Shown: positions 32,409 through 45,700, counted from the stretch's first letter. The stretch: 64,000 nucleotides of DNA from Rhizoctonia solani (GCF_016906535.1 NC_057380.1:682001-746000), one strand, 5' to 3'. The notes: generated from the letters alone by a model not told the origin. Numbers and translations are program-made.

Positions 32409-34316
32409 TTAACGTCGAGACAAGAACTTTGAAGAAACTCCGCCAGCTGCAGTAGCAAGCATCATACTCCCCACGAACAACGTTACATCTCGGAAACCGT
32501 AGCCACTATATGCGGTCCTGACGGCCGATTCGTGAGGATGATGCAAGGCGGCAGCAACAACCGGTCCGATTATAGCTGCAACTCCCTTCCAAACACCTAA
32601 TATCCCAAATACATTCGGAACTGTAGCTTGATGTTCGGGACCAACGATATCTGTAACAGCGGCTGGCCAAATGGAAGTGAACCCGCCACTCTGGTCAAAT
32701 GTGAATTTCTGTCCAGTGCATGCTGCAGATCAGGTCGAACCCACCATTAGACCGAATACTATCACAAATGCAAAGATCAGGCCCAAGTTGTGCGCAAAAC
32801 CCCATAAGAGGTACGCTGACACAGACGCCCCAGCCCCAGAAATGATTATCACATACGGATAGGGTGCGACGTCGCAAAAGTGCCCGAAAAGCACTTGTCC
32901 TGTCAAGTCAAAGTAACATCAATATTAAAATCGTTTTTTGGCATGCCTTGGGTAGAAATTCATACCAATTACGGCTGCCAGGTTGAAAACAGCGACTACG
33001 ATAGTCCCATTGACCGGAGGAAGACCAAGAGAGGTTGTATAGACAGACATATAGAGAGAGACAGGGAAGTATGCTAGTGCTTGTACGAAAGAAGTAATAG
33101 ACTTTCCGGGTATGCGAAGCGAATTAGTATAACCAGCACTATGACGTAGCTTTATACTCACTATGCATAGGAACAGTGGGCTGTACAGAAATGACCAATG
33201 CTGGCGTTTGATCATCGAAAATAAGCCCATACGCCTTACACCGGAAGGACGATTGGTAGGAAGGCGAGGCTTCATGAACAATAAGGAAATAGTACAGAGT
33301 ACTAGGGTAAATGCTGCCCAGATACGAAACGTCCATCTTTAAATAATGTCAAGTTTCTAAAGGGGCTCGGATATTTAAATGATAGACGCACCTAAAGCCC
33401 AGATTCTCAAGCAAGTAATTAGTTGCTAATGGGTAGATAGTTCCCCCAGCTCCAGCTCCGCCGAATATTATTGCTGCTGCTAGTCCTTTGCGTGCTGAAA
33501 ACCACTCTGGCAACTTAATGTGTTTTGATGATACTGTCAATACAAGTGCTAGCGCGAAATAACGACTGGACAGACTCACGTAGACAATTACTGGGGCATA
33601 AAGCCCACCGCCACCTATACCAAAACAAACACCTTGAACGAGAATTAATTGCCATATCTGCGTGCACAGAGTTAAAACGAGGCGCAGAGGACATATTATA
33701 TTTTAGATACCTTGTTGGTAAAGCTGGCGGCCAACAGACTTGCAACGCATATGCCGAGACAAGTCCACATCATCAACGGTATCTATGATGAGTCTCCGGT
33801 TTAAACCAGTAAATACGGACTTTAATATTAATACTCTTACTCTATGGCGCCATTGCTGCGCGGCCAATATAACAAACAATGCCGAACAGTACTGCAGACC
33901 AAGTGCTACAGTACCCACAGCTCCTAATGCCGCCTCAGAAGCATCTCCAAATGATTTGTCGCGAATAAAATACTCCTGAAATACACCATATCTAGATACG
34001 TTTGAGTGAGGAAAGACGTTCAGAATTTGTAAAAACAATGAACTCACGTGAAACCAAATCCCCATATGATAGTATCCAAAAGGAATGCAGAGGCAACAAA
34101 AGACCAAGCACCAAAGCCTACATCGACAGGAAGAAGCTCCGAACGAGCTGCGCCCAGGGAAATTTCTTCCGGGGAAACATTATTGAAAGAGGAACTCGAA
34201 ATATTCTCCGCTCTGTCTGAAGGAGCCAGGTTAGCTTGCGAGGGAAGACTGGACTTCGAAGGTAGCCCAGGTCCTCCTAGTGTTCCCAGCTCTATCTCTT
34301 GAGGTAGTCTGCTCAT
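32409..34316 (-). CDS. MFS transporter, monocarboxylate-porter (SLC16/MCT) type
   Basis: Proton-linked carrier family for monocarboxylates and similar organic acids, plasma membrane. ATG 34316 is the first ATG in frame. The N-terminal cytosolic tail is followed by VDVGFGAWSFVASAFLLDT, then WGFGFTYGVFQEYF (MCT TM1 region), LPEWFSARKGLAAAIIFGGA (the conserved WFxxRRGLAxGI segment), LENLGFR and WAAFTLVLCTISLLFMKPRL. The second half reads SVYTTSLGLPPVNGTIVVAV, GHFCDVAPYPYVIIISG, SIWPAAVTDIVGP and VWKGVAAIIGP. It ends SSKFLSRR with stop at 32409-32411. An intron removes the apparent stop at about 32733. The gene looks intact. The substrate is not predictable; proximity to the CYP53 and GMC genes would suit an aromatic or organic acid. 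Confidence 0.87.
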
Positions 34317-34661
34317 AGAAACAAACTCGAGATGACGAGACCTTGGTGGTGGTACGAGAGCATCGCAGCCGTGAGTCACAATGAAGACATCAACTAATCA
34401 TTTCAATATATGAGCATTTCCAATATATCTCAAATAAGTTTTACGGAGATTAATGCTATTATTCATATGGGGGCCCTTAATTTCGTCTCTTTGTCTGCTT
34501 GGTCAATAACGAAAGGCTCAACAATCTATCGAAGTGACTTGAATATAGGTAGGTCAAAATATTTTGATTTCATCAACGTATATGCACAAAAAAAAGATTG
34601 ACAAACATGTCTGTGTGATCATGCAAATTTTCCCACGCTTCAGTGAGCACATCATTCTGAG

Positions 34662-35248
34662 ATGACCACCTCGCATCCGAAAATCACTTCCCATAAAACC
34701 TTTCGCGCTGTCTCGCAAGAGTTTTCGAATCCTTATCCTCCGTATGTTTTAGTCAACTCGCAGGACGATGCAAATTTGGTGTTGTCAGCGGGATGTGAAC
34801 TCGGATATCTGCTTGCTCTTGAAACCGAGTGCGTGCTCTTCCTAGTAACCACGGCTTTAATAAAACCGCTTAACCTTAAGTACTTGCATTTAGCGGCCCA
34901 TCCGGCTCCAGAATTCTTACCTTGAATCAGGCTGGAGAGTATCGTGGGCGCATTGGAATAATCATCTATACGCTTCCAACGGAAATGGACCTTGGGGCTA
35001 TAGCAGACCAAATCCTCCCATTGCTTGCCATTGGTGGGACTGCAATTGGATTTGCGCCTTTGCAGCAGTTGGCACCGTGGAAAGAGGCATGCTTCGCATG
35101 GGCCAAGGTGCAGGAGACAAGTGCCACTCAAGATAAATCTCAGGGGGGCGTCGGGCTTGAATGGGCCGATAACAATGCAAGTGGGTCTGGAGATCAGTGG
35201 GCACAGTGGTCGGTGGTAAAGAAGGCCCCTGAATGGGCGTTTTGCTGA
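34662..35248 (+). CDS. Unknown two-exon protein
   Basis: Not recognised. Exon 1 (34662-34828, starting MTTSHPKITSHKTF) and exon 2 (34894-35248) join in phase through a 65-nt GT-AG intron, giving LALETDGPSGSRILTLNQAG and then a hydrophobic helix-like segment AIADQILPLLAIGGTAIGF. The C-terminal part is rich in Gln, Ser, Gly and Trp (GSGDQWAQWS) and ends PEWAFC. About 174 residues, no signal peptide. A 234-codon minus-strand frame overlaps it (34733-35437). I prefer the plus strand because the splice junction fits and the composition is protein-like, but neither is proven. Confidence 0.45.
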
Positions 35249-36105
35249 GGGCTGAACAAGAGAGGATAGGCGATGTATAGGATCATGATACGAAATTCCA
35301 AGAGGAGTTGAATCTACGCAAAGTTCGAGAACGTGGCCACACGAGAAAAAGATGAGCTGCAGTAACCGAGTGGCCTCAAGACCATCGTCGAGAACGCATT
35401 GAATGAGGCAAGCCACATCAGACCACTGTCGCACCACAGGGGCTTTCAGAATCTCGAGAGATATGAAGCATCAGAGATTACGAGACAGAACACCTACGAA
35501 AGTATTGGCAATGATAACACCGTGGTAGTCGCCACCAGAGACTGATTGAGGGGGTGAAAATTGATGGCCCAAGCACTCAAGCTATCTTCTTTGGGACGAG
35601 TTGGTGTCAAAGGGTCATCCGAGTACCCCCGCATATCATCGAGTAAGATTTAATTTATAAAATATTCAGAATGATCCCACAAGTAAATGACAACCAGGCT
35701 AACAAGATGCTATTGCATGGCGACGACGAGGACAAAGCAGGGGGTGCCCGGCAAACCCCCACGTGACGTCGGGAAGCACAGGGCTCTCGGAAGCAAATAG
35801 ACAATAGCGAAAAAGGAAACGATGCGCGCCCACCAACCCAAACATGGACCTGGTGTTTATGTTCGTCGATCCTCATCGCGGCCCTTTGTTCTCTATACGC
35901 AATCGAGGTCAATAGTATAGTGGCTTATAAGCACCTCCTCAATTGGTGTTATCTCTATCCCTCTCGTCTTCACGATCATCTCTTACCGTCTGTGACGATT
36001 CACGACTCGGTTTCTTTCCTTCTTTTTTAACACGAATATTCCATTCACTGGTGCCGGGCACCTCGTCAATTAAATTTCCATTACCGATTCGGAAAAGTCG
36101 CCAAC
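35249..36105. other. Intergenic, no gene seen
   Basis: Promoter side of the downstream membrane-protein gene. Pyrimidine-rich tracts (ctctatccctctcgtcttca type, about 35950-36020) precede its ATG. Confidence 0.45.
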
Positions 36106-37102
36106 ATGTTGCCTCTCGGACTTAACGCCTATACTTTCCTTGGGCTGAATGCTGTCCGAGCTCTCTCTATCCTCACCCTTATTCTCGTATTTGCTTCAAG
36201 TATCATGGTTATGGTTGAGTAAGTTGAATTCTGATTCTATACAATACGGGCTATATTTACATTATATCAAGTGATGTCAACGCCGTCCGTCGAGGAAATG
36301 ATGTGCCCGCGGGCCCACTAACTGATGCATCTGGCAATGAATTCGATATTGAATGCGACTATTTTGAAGCCTCCACTGTCCCACTTCAACCTGCTGGAGT
36401 CTTCTTTGCCATCCTCAATCGGCTCTTCATCATTGCCCAGTGCATAATTCTTGTTCTTGCTGAGCTTGGATTTCCTCAGTCATTCTTCAAGAACTTCCTC
36501 CCCGTCCTTGGACCCGACCACGGTGTTGGTATACTTGGGGCAATGCAAGTCTTGTAAGTGGCTATGACATATCCTACGCAAACAAATTTCTAATTTTTCC
36601 CTAAAGCCTGGGCGCTGCAGTCCTCTCTCACCACGTTCCTACATTCGCACTCGTCTCGGCGTTTTTCCTATTCTCCATTGGGCTCTTGAACATTATTCTT
36701 GGACTCGTCTTCCGCTCAGGCATTCACTCTCGCCGTGCACTTCTCTCGTGGCGCAACAAGGCTCCCAGTGCTCTCACCGACAAAGTCGACCGCGCTACAA
36801 CCGCCGTCTCTTACGCTAGCGACGTATATTCCAGCTTCAGGTCTCACTCTAGAGCCTCAGATGTTGAGAAGCAGCCACTTCAACATGACGAAAAGCACGG
36901 GGAATGGGATATCCGAAGCCAAAAGTCTTCCGATGACGAAAAATCCCAACCCTTTGCCGCCCTAGGATTCGGTCGCAAGGGCCAGGAGAGCGCCGAGAAG
37001 AAGGGATTCATTATTTCCAAGCCCCTGGAGTCCCTTCCCAAATATGCCCCAAAGCAGTTCCAGCTAACCGCCAACTTTGGAAGCGGCCGTGCGAACAACT
37101 GA
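36106..37102 (+). CDS. Four-TM fungal membrane protein (DUF7598-like), paralog 1
   Basis: Conserved basidiomycete membrane protein of unknown function. Three exons join in phase (MVMVE/DVNAVRRGND; GILGAMQVL/LGAAVLSHHV). Four hydrophobic segments are visible: ALSILTLILVFASSIMVMV, FAILNRLFIIAQCIILVLAE, ILGAMQVLLGAAVLS, and FALVSAFFLFSIGLLNIILG. A soluble Ser/Lys-rich C-terminal tail follows, containing ALGFGRKGQ and ending FGSGRANN. Pairs with the gene at 37916. The DUF assignment is from memory of the N-terminal pattern (GLNxxRALSI) and is moderate. Confidence 0.8.
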
Positions 37103-37915
37103 TTTGCTGTAGATCCTTTGTTTTGATTGCGACTTCACGACCGGGATGATAACCAAGCCACTCACTTACGCTCATACAATACACTCCTTTATAAACTTAA
37201 GCTGGACTTTCTTCGACCATAATACATTCTCCGTATCCGTTAGCCTTTATACTCACCACTTTGTATTGATGACATTAACATTATGGTATTTGCAAGGCCA
37301 CTTGTTGCAATTTATCTGGTCGTGATTACATGTATTTGTAGACGAGGGAATGCATGACTTTCTATCAATTATAAAGTTTGTTTGATGCACAACGAGGCTT
37401 CGAGAGCTCGAACTCCTGGCTAATAAAGAGGTTTGGGATACACGAGGCTGCTTCTTTATGGGCATTTCACGTGTATGCACTAACCATTACTGGACTCACA
37501 GTGCGTAAAACGGACCCATCCTGGCCTTCGAGGGTCATTTCCCAGCTTCTCTATCTAAGTTTTTGGCGACTGGACGTAATATAAATAAATGAGGTGAGAA
37601 CGCGAGGAGAAACAACTTACCAAAAATAGTTCATAACAACAAGACAAAGCAATAAACGCCCACGTGACCGCGAATCACTGCTGATAAGTTATCAGCTTTT
37701 GTTCGGAGCGAATTTGAGCATTGATTGTTCAGCGGCTATAACGTTCGACGGGTTCTATTTAGTCGGTTGCCTTCATCTCTTGGACGAGTTGGCCTTCTAG
37801 TTACCCTCCACTATCCGTATCTTCGTGTTTCTCGCTGGTGTTACACTGGCTTTACCGGCGCTGGCGCCCCTAACAACTCGTCTGTCCTTGCGCTATCATT
37901 GAAATCAGCATAAAT
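37103..37915. other. Spacer between the DUF7598-like paralogs, no gene
   Basis: No convincing frame. Likely 3' UTR of the first paralog and promoter of the second. Confidence 0.45.
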
Positions 37916-38868
37916 ATGATATTCTCTGGACCAAGTCTGCGCTGGTTTGGTCTCAATGTCGTCCGTGCCTTGTCTATCGCCGCACTCATTCTTGTTATCT
38001 CGTCGAGCATTGTGATTATGGTTAGGTAAAAAAAATATTTTACAATGTCTAGGTACCCTGACCAAAGAGAATATCCTACAGGGACGCCAACGCCCTCTGC
38101 CGTGAAATCGACCTCCGGGTCAAATCACAGTCTAACGAACTGGAAAGAAATCCAAACATTGGGCAGGCCTATATGCCTTGGTCAACTGTCCCTCTTCAGC
38201 CAGGAGGAGGCTTTTTCGCCATTCTCAGCCGATTATTAATTATTTTGCAGTGCATACTTCTTATTCTCGCCGAACTCGGATGGCCACACAGCTTTTTTAT
38301 CAAATTTGTCCCGATTCTGGGACACGAGTATGGCGTAGGTATTCTTGGTCTGATACAGGCTCTGTAGGTACCAATTCCCAATAAGTTGTCTCGTGCATAA
38401 GAGCTCACGCAACATTCTCTCAGACTCAGTACATTGATTCTCTCACACCGTATCCCGACCTTTCCGCTTATCTCAGCATTCATTCTCTTTGCTGTTGCAT
38501 GTCTGAACATTATCATTGGACTTATCCTGCGCGAAAAGGTACATCACTATCGCGCCTGGAGCGTGACTACACCCAACGAGGTCTGTCCCGAACTTGCGCT
38601 ACCAAAGAACCGGCGTATTTCATTCCGGCCACGAGCAAAGCGGTCCACGATCTTTAACTCAGTTGGAGATCCGACGTGCTCCAAGATCGAGAAATTGCCG
38701 ATCTACACCGAGTCATACGAATCGAAGAACCAACGTAGCGAAGCACTTACCTCGAACAAGCCCCCCCTAGTTGTAACCAGTCTAGGATTCGGCCGGCAGG
38801 CTCAACAAGGCGCTGAAGCCGAGTGGTGTTGCCTTCCTATTCCTGAGCACTCGCATCCGAAGCTGTAG
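37916..38868 (+). CDS. Four-TM fungal membrane protein (DUF7598-like), paralog 2
   Basis: Tandem paralog of 36106-37102, same exon plan and topology: GLNVVRALSIAALILVISSS, STVPLQPGGGFFAILSRLL, LILAELGWPHSFF, GVGILGLIQAL and ISAFILFAVACLNIIIGLIL. The tail is diverged in length and sequence but keeps the TSLGFGRQAQ motif matching ALGFGRKGQ of paralog 1, which marks it as a constrained tail motif. The protein ends HSHPKL. Function unknown. Confidence 0.78.
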
Positions 38869-39201
38869 GGAACTTATTCGGGGCAAGTTGCGACGTGCGG
38901 GCACAATTGTTTTATCATCTTTGTATACGAAGTATTTCTGTATTCATGAAGAAGAATATCAATCTTGAACAATACTATAATACGCATCAAATACTGCTAT
39001 CTGAATCATATTGCCAGGGTGTGTATGCGTCCTTTTACGATATCAACCGTATTCGCTTTGGGTGTGCCTAGGCCCTAGGAATTGAAATACAGTGCACACA
39101 AGGTGTGATCAGGCCCCGCCTCAGGGTCTCCTGCCAAACTGACACATCTACGACATTAACTTCCGTTGACAACGGGATGTTGGATCTTTTAGTCCCTCTA
39201 C

Positions 39202-41321
39202 ATGAAGTTTCTCAGGTTCACATTACTCGATGTTGGCAGGAGATCAAGGCGCGATGGTAGCGTAGAAAAAGAGGATTTTAGCGATGAAAGAGTTGCGCAC
39301 AAATCGAAGAGAACACCATTACCCCTAAAGCAGCTGATTGTACTTTGTCTAATGAGGTTTGCGGAGCCTGTGTCGTTTTCAGTAGTAAGTTCTACACAAA
39401 CAGCATACTACATCATGGTATACTTATGCTCAAAGTAGATATTTCCTTTCGTCAGTCAGGTAGGCACAGCGGGTTATTCAGTTTTTCGAGATTTCCTCTG
39501 AATTCCTCGCGTTGACGCTGCTAGATGATTGAAGAAGTCGGAGTCACGAATGATCCCAAAGCTATCGGATATTACTCAGGATTTATTGAAGGTGTTTTTG
39601 CCTTGGCACAATTCTGCACTGGTAAGTATCACTAGCTCATGTCGTGAATTTAACCAAGTATCTTGACGTCATTGCCCTTTCATGTCAGTCTGTTTTTGGG
39701 GTTCTCTTTCGGATCGAATAGGTCGCCGACCTGTACTTATATTGGGTTTGTGTGGGGTAATTGGTTCAACTATCCTCTTTGGGACTAGCAAGTCTTTCCC
39801 TATGATGATCGCCTCTCGTGCACTAAGCGGCGCTCTTAGCGGGAATGTTGCTGTCATTAAAAGGTAAGGTGTACTTAAACCTGTGATCCTAGGTGTTAAG
39901 TATGGGACCGTTTTGCAGCGCACTCGCGGAGATCACGGATGAAACGAACCAAGGTGCAGCGTTTGCTTACTTGCCGCTTTGTTGGTCCATAGGGTCTCTC
40001 ATAGCGTGAACCAATTATTTCTACCTGCTCATATAATTCATTGTGTAACTGACACTAAATATTCACAACCCCAATAGACCGACACTCGGCGGCTTCTTAT
40101 CCCATCCGGCCGAGCGCTATCCATCGGCATTTGATTACGAACTTCTACGACAGTACCCGTTTCTACTACCATGCATTGTTGGCTCTGGATTGTCAACAAT
40201 TGGACTCATTGCTGGGATATTCTTTTTCGAAGAAGTCTGCGCTGTCTTGATGTAACCGTCGCTTGTAATTGACATGGATACTGCAGACCCTCATCAAAGC
40301 CAAACGTCCTTCAAGATCATCAATACTGTCAGCCGAGTACCGACCAATACCACGAGAAGTACCACGCGAAATCGAAGCTCGATTTTCCAATGACAGCAGC
40401 TCAACACCTCATCAAATCGATGAACCAATTCCTTCGATGCGTGATATCCTAACAAGCACTGCTGTGCGGAGGGTGCTTGTTTCATACGCATTCATGGCTT
40501 TAATATCAGTATCACTTAACGCGGTGTGTGTACTATGGTTGTATACACCCGCAAAGCTTGGCGGGATTGGCTTTACCGTGAGTGACTTTCTATTGCCTTG
40601 AAGACTTTTCTTCACTGGTTACTCTCCGCGAGGTCACGCTAATAATAGAAACATATCAGACATCAGAGATTGGCATCACGCTTGCTGCTTCTGGACTATT
40701 GACTACAATAGTCGCAATAATAGTCTTCCCGCCCATTGAGCGCTGGGTCGGAGTAGTAACTCTTTACAAATTTGGGATGGCAATGCAGGTTGGCTTGATT
40801 CTCATCTACTTCCACCGGATACTCACACTTTTATAGGTTGTGAGCGTAATCACGTTTCCGCTCGCTCATGCGATGGCTCTTGCTGCAGGAAAGAAGGGTG
40901 CGTACTTTGGCGCGTCTATCATGCTTAGCATACGATGCATTGCAGGAGTTGTTTTTGTGTAAGCTCTGGTCGAAGCATTATCTAAAGCTGATATTAATTT
41001 GGACTTAAAATTAGGTGCAACATGCTCTTGGTTAATCGCTCCGCACCCAATCGTCGTTCCTTAGGAGTAGTTAATGGCCTGGCTCAAATGGTTGCGAGTG
41101 CATCCCGCGCACTTGGCCCTGCTGCCGCTACGTAAGTCTACTTGGTCAAATATGCATATAGCCATTAATTGGTATTTAATAGCACCCTATTTGCCATTTC
41201 GGTGCAAAAAGATCTCCTAGGTGGAAGCCTGGTTTGGTTTGTGTTGGCAACAATAGGGATTCTGGGTGTGATGGCAGCTTGCCAAATCCCTAGTGATCGA
41301 GCAATGCGAGACTCAGTGTAA
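39202..41321 (+). CDS. MFS transporter, DHA1 / ZIFL-like
   Basis: Major facilitator of the drug:H+ antiporter-1 group. About eight to nine exons. It starts with a charged N-tail, then LPLKQLIVLCLMRFAEPVSF, YYSGFIEGVFALAQF, the loop motif GSLSDRIGRRPVLILGLCGV, MMIASRALSGALSGN, and GAAFAYLPLCWSIGSLIAP. A central loop and a second bundle follow, with VLVSYAFMALISVSLNAVCV, GIGFT and NRSAPNRRSLGVVNGLAQMV. It ends DRAMRDSV, stop 41319-41321. Arrangement and motifs match the fungal family annotated as multidrug or zinc-induced-facilitator-like carriers. No lesion was seen in the junctions I read. Substrate unknown. Confidence 0.85.
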
Positions 41322-42720
41322 ATCTATGCTGGAGTGTGGGCCCGATCCTAGTTTGTTTAGTACCCCTACGCGGCTTTATAATTAGACACAGTCCCGGCCT
41401 ATTCCTTATAATGGCATGCTTTTAAATTTTTTTATCTTCTCAGGGTAAGTATTCAATACCCGTCTTTCCGTCTTTCATCTGTGCATACTCCTGTCGATGT
41501 ACATCTGTAAATGATGTAGGAGGGTGTCTGTACCCTTGCTGAGTTCCTTGTACTTACGAGGTTTAATTTCTTGAAAAGCAAACGCAAGATCGCGTTTTAA
41601 GCATATCGCCATTCTGTAAGGAACACGTGACCCTGGGACACGGCCCCGAGGCCCCCGAACCTTACACACCATAAAGAGAAATGAAATACATAATATATTC
41701 ATACCGCAGTAACAAACAAGCCCGCAGTAGCTGCGGACGTTAATGATAAGATATAATGAAATAAAGCCTTAGCACAAGTGCTAGGCCAAGAATCGGAATA
41801 AGACTGAATGAAACTACACGCAGGTATATGCGACAGCAGAATACCCGTGTAGAAAACATATAAAAAGACCTATCGATAGTTAGCAGGTAGAGAGACGACT
41901 TTGTACTTTAATACTTTTAATTCGATTGACTTCGATAGCCAATTCGCTTGACTCTAAGCTCTGGTTTACTATCGTCTCACTCGTATTGATTCACGCAAGG
42001 TTGTTATTACATTTGATTACTAACGTTACAGTTACCGTACGAATTCTACAACCTTACACATTCCATTGAATCCGCAGGAGCTCGCCAGATGATAGTTATT
42101 GAGGAGTTTGTAGTTGTAAGTAAGACCATCACGATTGTCTCGCTTAAGCTTCCCAAGTATTGCGGGCTTATTATACGACCTGAAAACAACAATTTCAGTA
42201 TATCTTCCTCAGTCAGACTGAGAGGTTTGGTGTCTCAAGTCAGTCACCAGATCCCCCACCTTCGCTGACTTGAGACGACGTTAATCTTGTCAATTCGAAC
42301 ATTTAGAGGAAGTTCTCGAACTGGACTTAGTCAAACGCTTTCTTTGCCATATGATAGAAAAGGGAAGAATTTCATTACACGTTCAATTAATGCTATGATC
42401 TTCTAAGAAGTCCGTCAAACACAACTCAAAAGAGGTGGGCAGCAGGGGGTATAATGGGCAGGTAGGTGCGATGGCTTGATTTTGGTGTTCTTGCCTATTT
42501 CTTTAATCATAACCCATATGTAAACTTGCCTCCCTCTAGTTCTATTGAGTAATTTGTAATAGGTAAAGATAGTTCACAGCATTTGAAACCGCGGCCAGTA
42601 CCCGTATGCACCCGTTAAAGACCCAAAATATACAGCAATCAGCCGTAGTTCCAAAGCACGTGATAACCGAGGGCATGGGCACAACTGAGCGGATGCATTT
42701 GGCTCTTGGCGCTCAAACAC
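41322..42720. other. Intergenic, no gene; contains a 12-bp perfect hairpin
   Basis: No credible frame in about 1.4 kb. At 42232-42243 and 42265-42276 gtctcaagtcag and ctgacttgagac form a perfect 12-bp stem with a 21-nt loop. About 40 bases to its left, ttcagtatatcttcctcagt resembles the sequence just outside the hAT element at 15660. Confidence 0.5.
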
Positions 42721-45700
42721 ATGAGTGATACACAATCGCAATGTGGCATAATGCCATTCATGATGAGCCTCGACGAGTCACTTAGACTCTCAAAAAACAA
42801 GTTTCAAAGGCGCGCGGGCATGGGATCTAAAGACGATAGTACCTCCCCTTCTGTGATACTTTTATCTGAGTCTACTCAGCTTACTCCGCTTTCGACCGCA
42901 TCTACTGAGGATAGCTCGCACGTTGTTGGCTCTGATCGATCTATGTCTCCCAATACCGCTATAGAAAAGCCCTCGGATACTTGGGCCGCAATCAGGGCCC
43001 TTCTTACGATCCTCGAGTCGAGTACTGATGCGTTCGGTCCACTCAAGTCAGCGATTAGCGGACTCAAGGGGCTTCTGGACATATACGAGGTACGAACCCT
43101 GTTCTCGTCAAAAGCTCTATCAAATGCCATCAACGCTTGAACAGGACGCATGCAAGGAAGACAAGGAATATAAAGAATCGGGTAGCAGGCTGAAGGAGAT
43201 ATTACAAAATCTAAAGGACCATATCGAGCAACCGACAGGGCTTATAATAACAAAGAGTGTAAAGCGGATTCGAGAGTGAGTATATAAATTCAATTCTCAG
43301 TACGATAGCGTCGCTTACGCAAGCTGTAGCGAAATCATAGAAGAAGCAAAGAGAGTAGCCAACAAACAGGCAAATAAGACAGGAAGACGGCTGATGGATG
43401 TCATGGAAGGATCTGACGGAATAATGGAATGCTACCGCTGTATTGATGGTCATCTGCGGAGGATCGCGGTAAGTCTTGGCAGGACGATATATCATCATGA
43501 CCAATGTTCAATAGCTCAACGCGAGTATGGGTGCCCTGGAGGCCATCCACAAACATACATTAGTATGTGCAAATGTAGAGTCAAAGGCTCTGCTCTGATG
43601 CATAGTCAAGGAGTCACAACTGAACAGAATGTTACTCTATACGTCCGCAATATACAACTCCGCCGAATCCTTGGATGTCCAAAGAGGAAGCTGTACTTCA
43701 GGAACCCGAGAAGCAGAACTCAACGAGCTGATCGAATGGGCAAGTGTCCCAGGAGCCGGAAAGATATGTTGGATGAACGGAATGGCCGGTACAGGAAAGA
43801 CGACGATTGCATACACTGTGTGTAGCAGGCTTGACAAGTCTAATCAACTGGGGGCCAGTTTCTTTTGTTCAAGAGTAATTCCAGGATGTCGTCAAGTCCA
43901 GCACATCATCCCATCTATTGCATCCCAACTTGCCAGTTTCTCGCGTCCCTTCCAATGCGCACTAGCCAAAGTCCTTGAAGAAGATTGCGATGCCCATACT
44001 CGACCACTGAGCATCCAGTACCAGAAGCTTATTATCGACCCATTAAAGGCCGTGGAGATATCCCTTCCGAAGGATCTTATCGTGGTTATTGACGCCCTGG
44101 ACGAATGCGAGAGTGTAACAGCCATCGAGCAAATACTGGAACTGCTCCTGTCGACCACTCACAGGCTTCCCATCCGATTTCTTCTATCCAGCCGCCCGGA
44201 GCGAGAAATTACAGAAAAAATGACTGGACGACCGAACGGGCAGGACGAGGCTCGACTTGTATTGCATAACCTAGACTCAAACACCGTGAAGGCTGACATC
44301 GGAACATATGCGTGAGGAGCTAAAAGGGGTCCCATTGAAAGACTCGGAGTGGACCAGTATCATCGATCGCTGCGGGGTGTCTTTTATCTACGCGTCTACC
44401 GTCTGCCGTTACATCAAAAACGCATATAAAATACAAACGTTCAGCAAAGCGGTCAAGGTGGTCATTGACTCAGGATCTACTTCGATGGGGAACGGAGACG
44501 AACGTACAATCGACGAGCTTTATAAGACTATTCTGGATAATGTCTTCAAGGAGTCTGAACTGACTAAGGCGAACCGGCGAACAATTAGGGCCATACTTGA
44601 AATGGTTGTGTGCATAAGAGAGCCAATGTCACTGGACGCTATGGCAGGGCTGTTAAGGTTGGATAGTGTTGAGGAGGTGGATGCCCTATTAGGTCCCCTT
44701 CGATCGGTACTGAACGTAACAAAAAAGACCAGACTGGTAACCACTTTACATGCTTCATTTCCCGACTTCATACTTTCGCAAGACCGGTCCAATCACTATT
44801 ACTGCAACCTAAACACCTGGAACACAACGATGGCAGAAGCGTGTTTAAAACTCATTGATGCTACCAAGCCAAGGTTCAACATATGTAGATTACCTTCTTC
44901 ATTCTTGCTGGACAAGCAGGTCGACGACCTCGATCAACGGGTCGCCCAATCAATCTCACCCGGCCTAGTATATGCATGTCGCTACTGGACCGCCCACCTG
45001 AGTCTTGGCGAAGAAAGTGGTAGTCTTACTGAGCTGGTTGGGGGCTTCTTTGAATCAAAGTTGCTAATGTGGATGGAAGTGATGAATCTGACAAAGAACA
45101 TGCGTTATGCGACACCGATCATACAGAGCGTCGAGAATTGGTGTATCGTAAGTTGTGAGCTTTGTCGTAATTCGACACGCTAATCCAGCTTCAATACAGC
45201 AACGGAACGTACCTGAACACATGACAAAGCTAGCACACGATGCCTCCCAGTTCGTATCGACCTATGCCAACCATCCCTTGTCCCAAAGCACTCCACACAT
45301 CTACGCTTCCATGCTGCCATTCTGGCCTCGATCTCGGCCACTCTCGGCAGCATACATGCCAAGAATATCCGGACTTGTACAGCCGACAGGAACAGCGATC
45401 GATCGTCGACGACGGGCACCCATAGCCACCTGGAAGGCCTCCACCTCAGGCGTGATGTCAATTGGTCTTTCAAGAGATGGAAGACGACTTGCAGCACCTA
45501 GTGCAGACAGCATCAATCTGTACGATACGACCACGGGCGAGAGTATGCTCAACCTCACTGAAGAGCGCACAAAGAATGTCTACTACGTTGCGATATCTCC
45601 CGATGGCTCCAAGGTAGCCTTTTGTACTTCTGATGGCGCCCCATATCTGTGGGATACTGCCAATGAAGGCACAGTCACAGAACTGCTTCCTGATGGCATG

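Noticed and set aside
34733..35437. Minus-strand 234-codon open frame as a real gene.
   Set aside because: No domain, odd composition, and the plus strand offers a phase-consistent two-exon gene. Kept only as a note.
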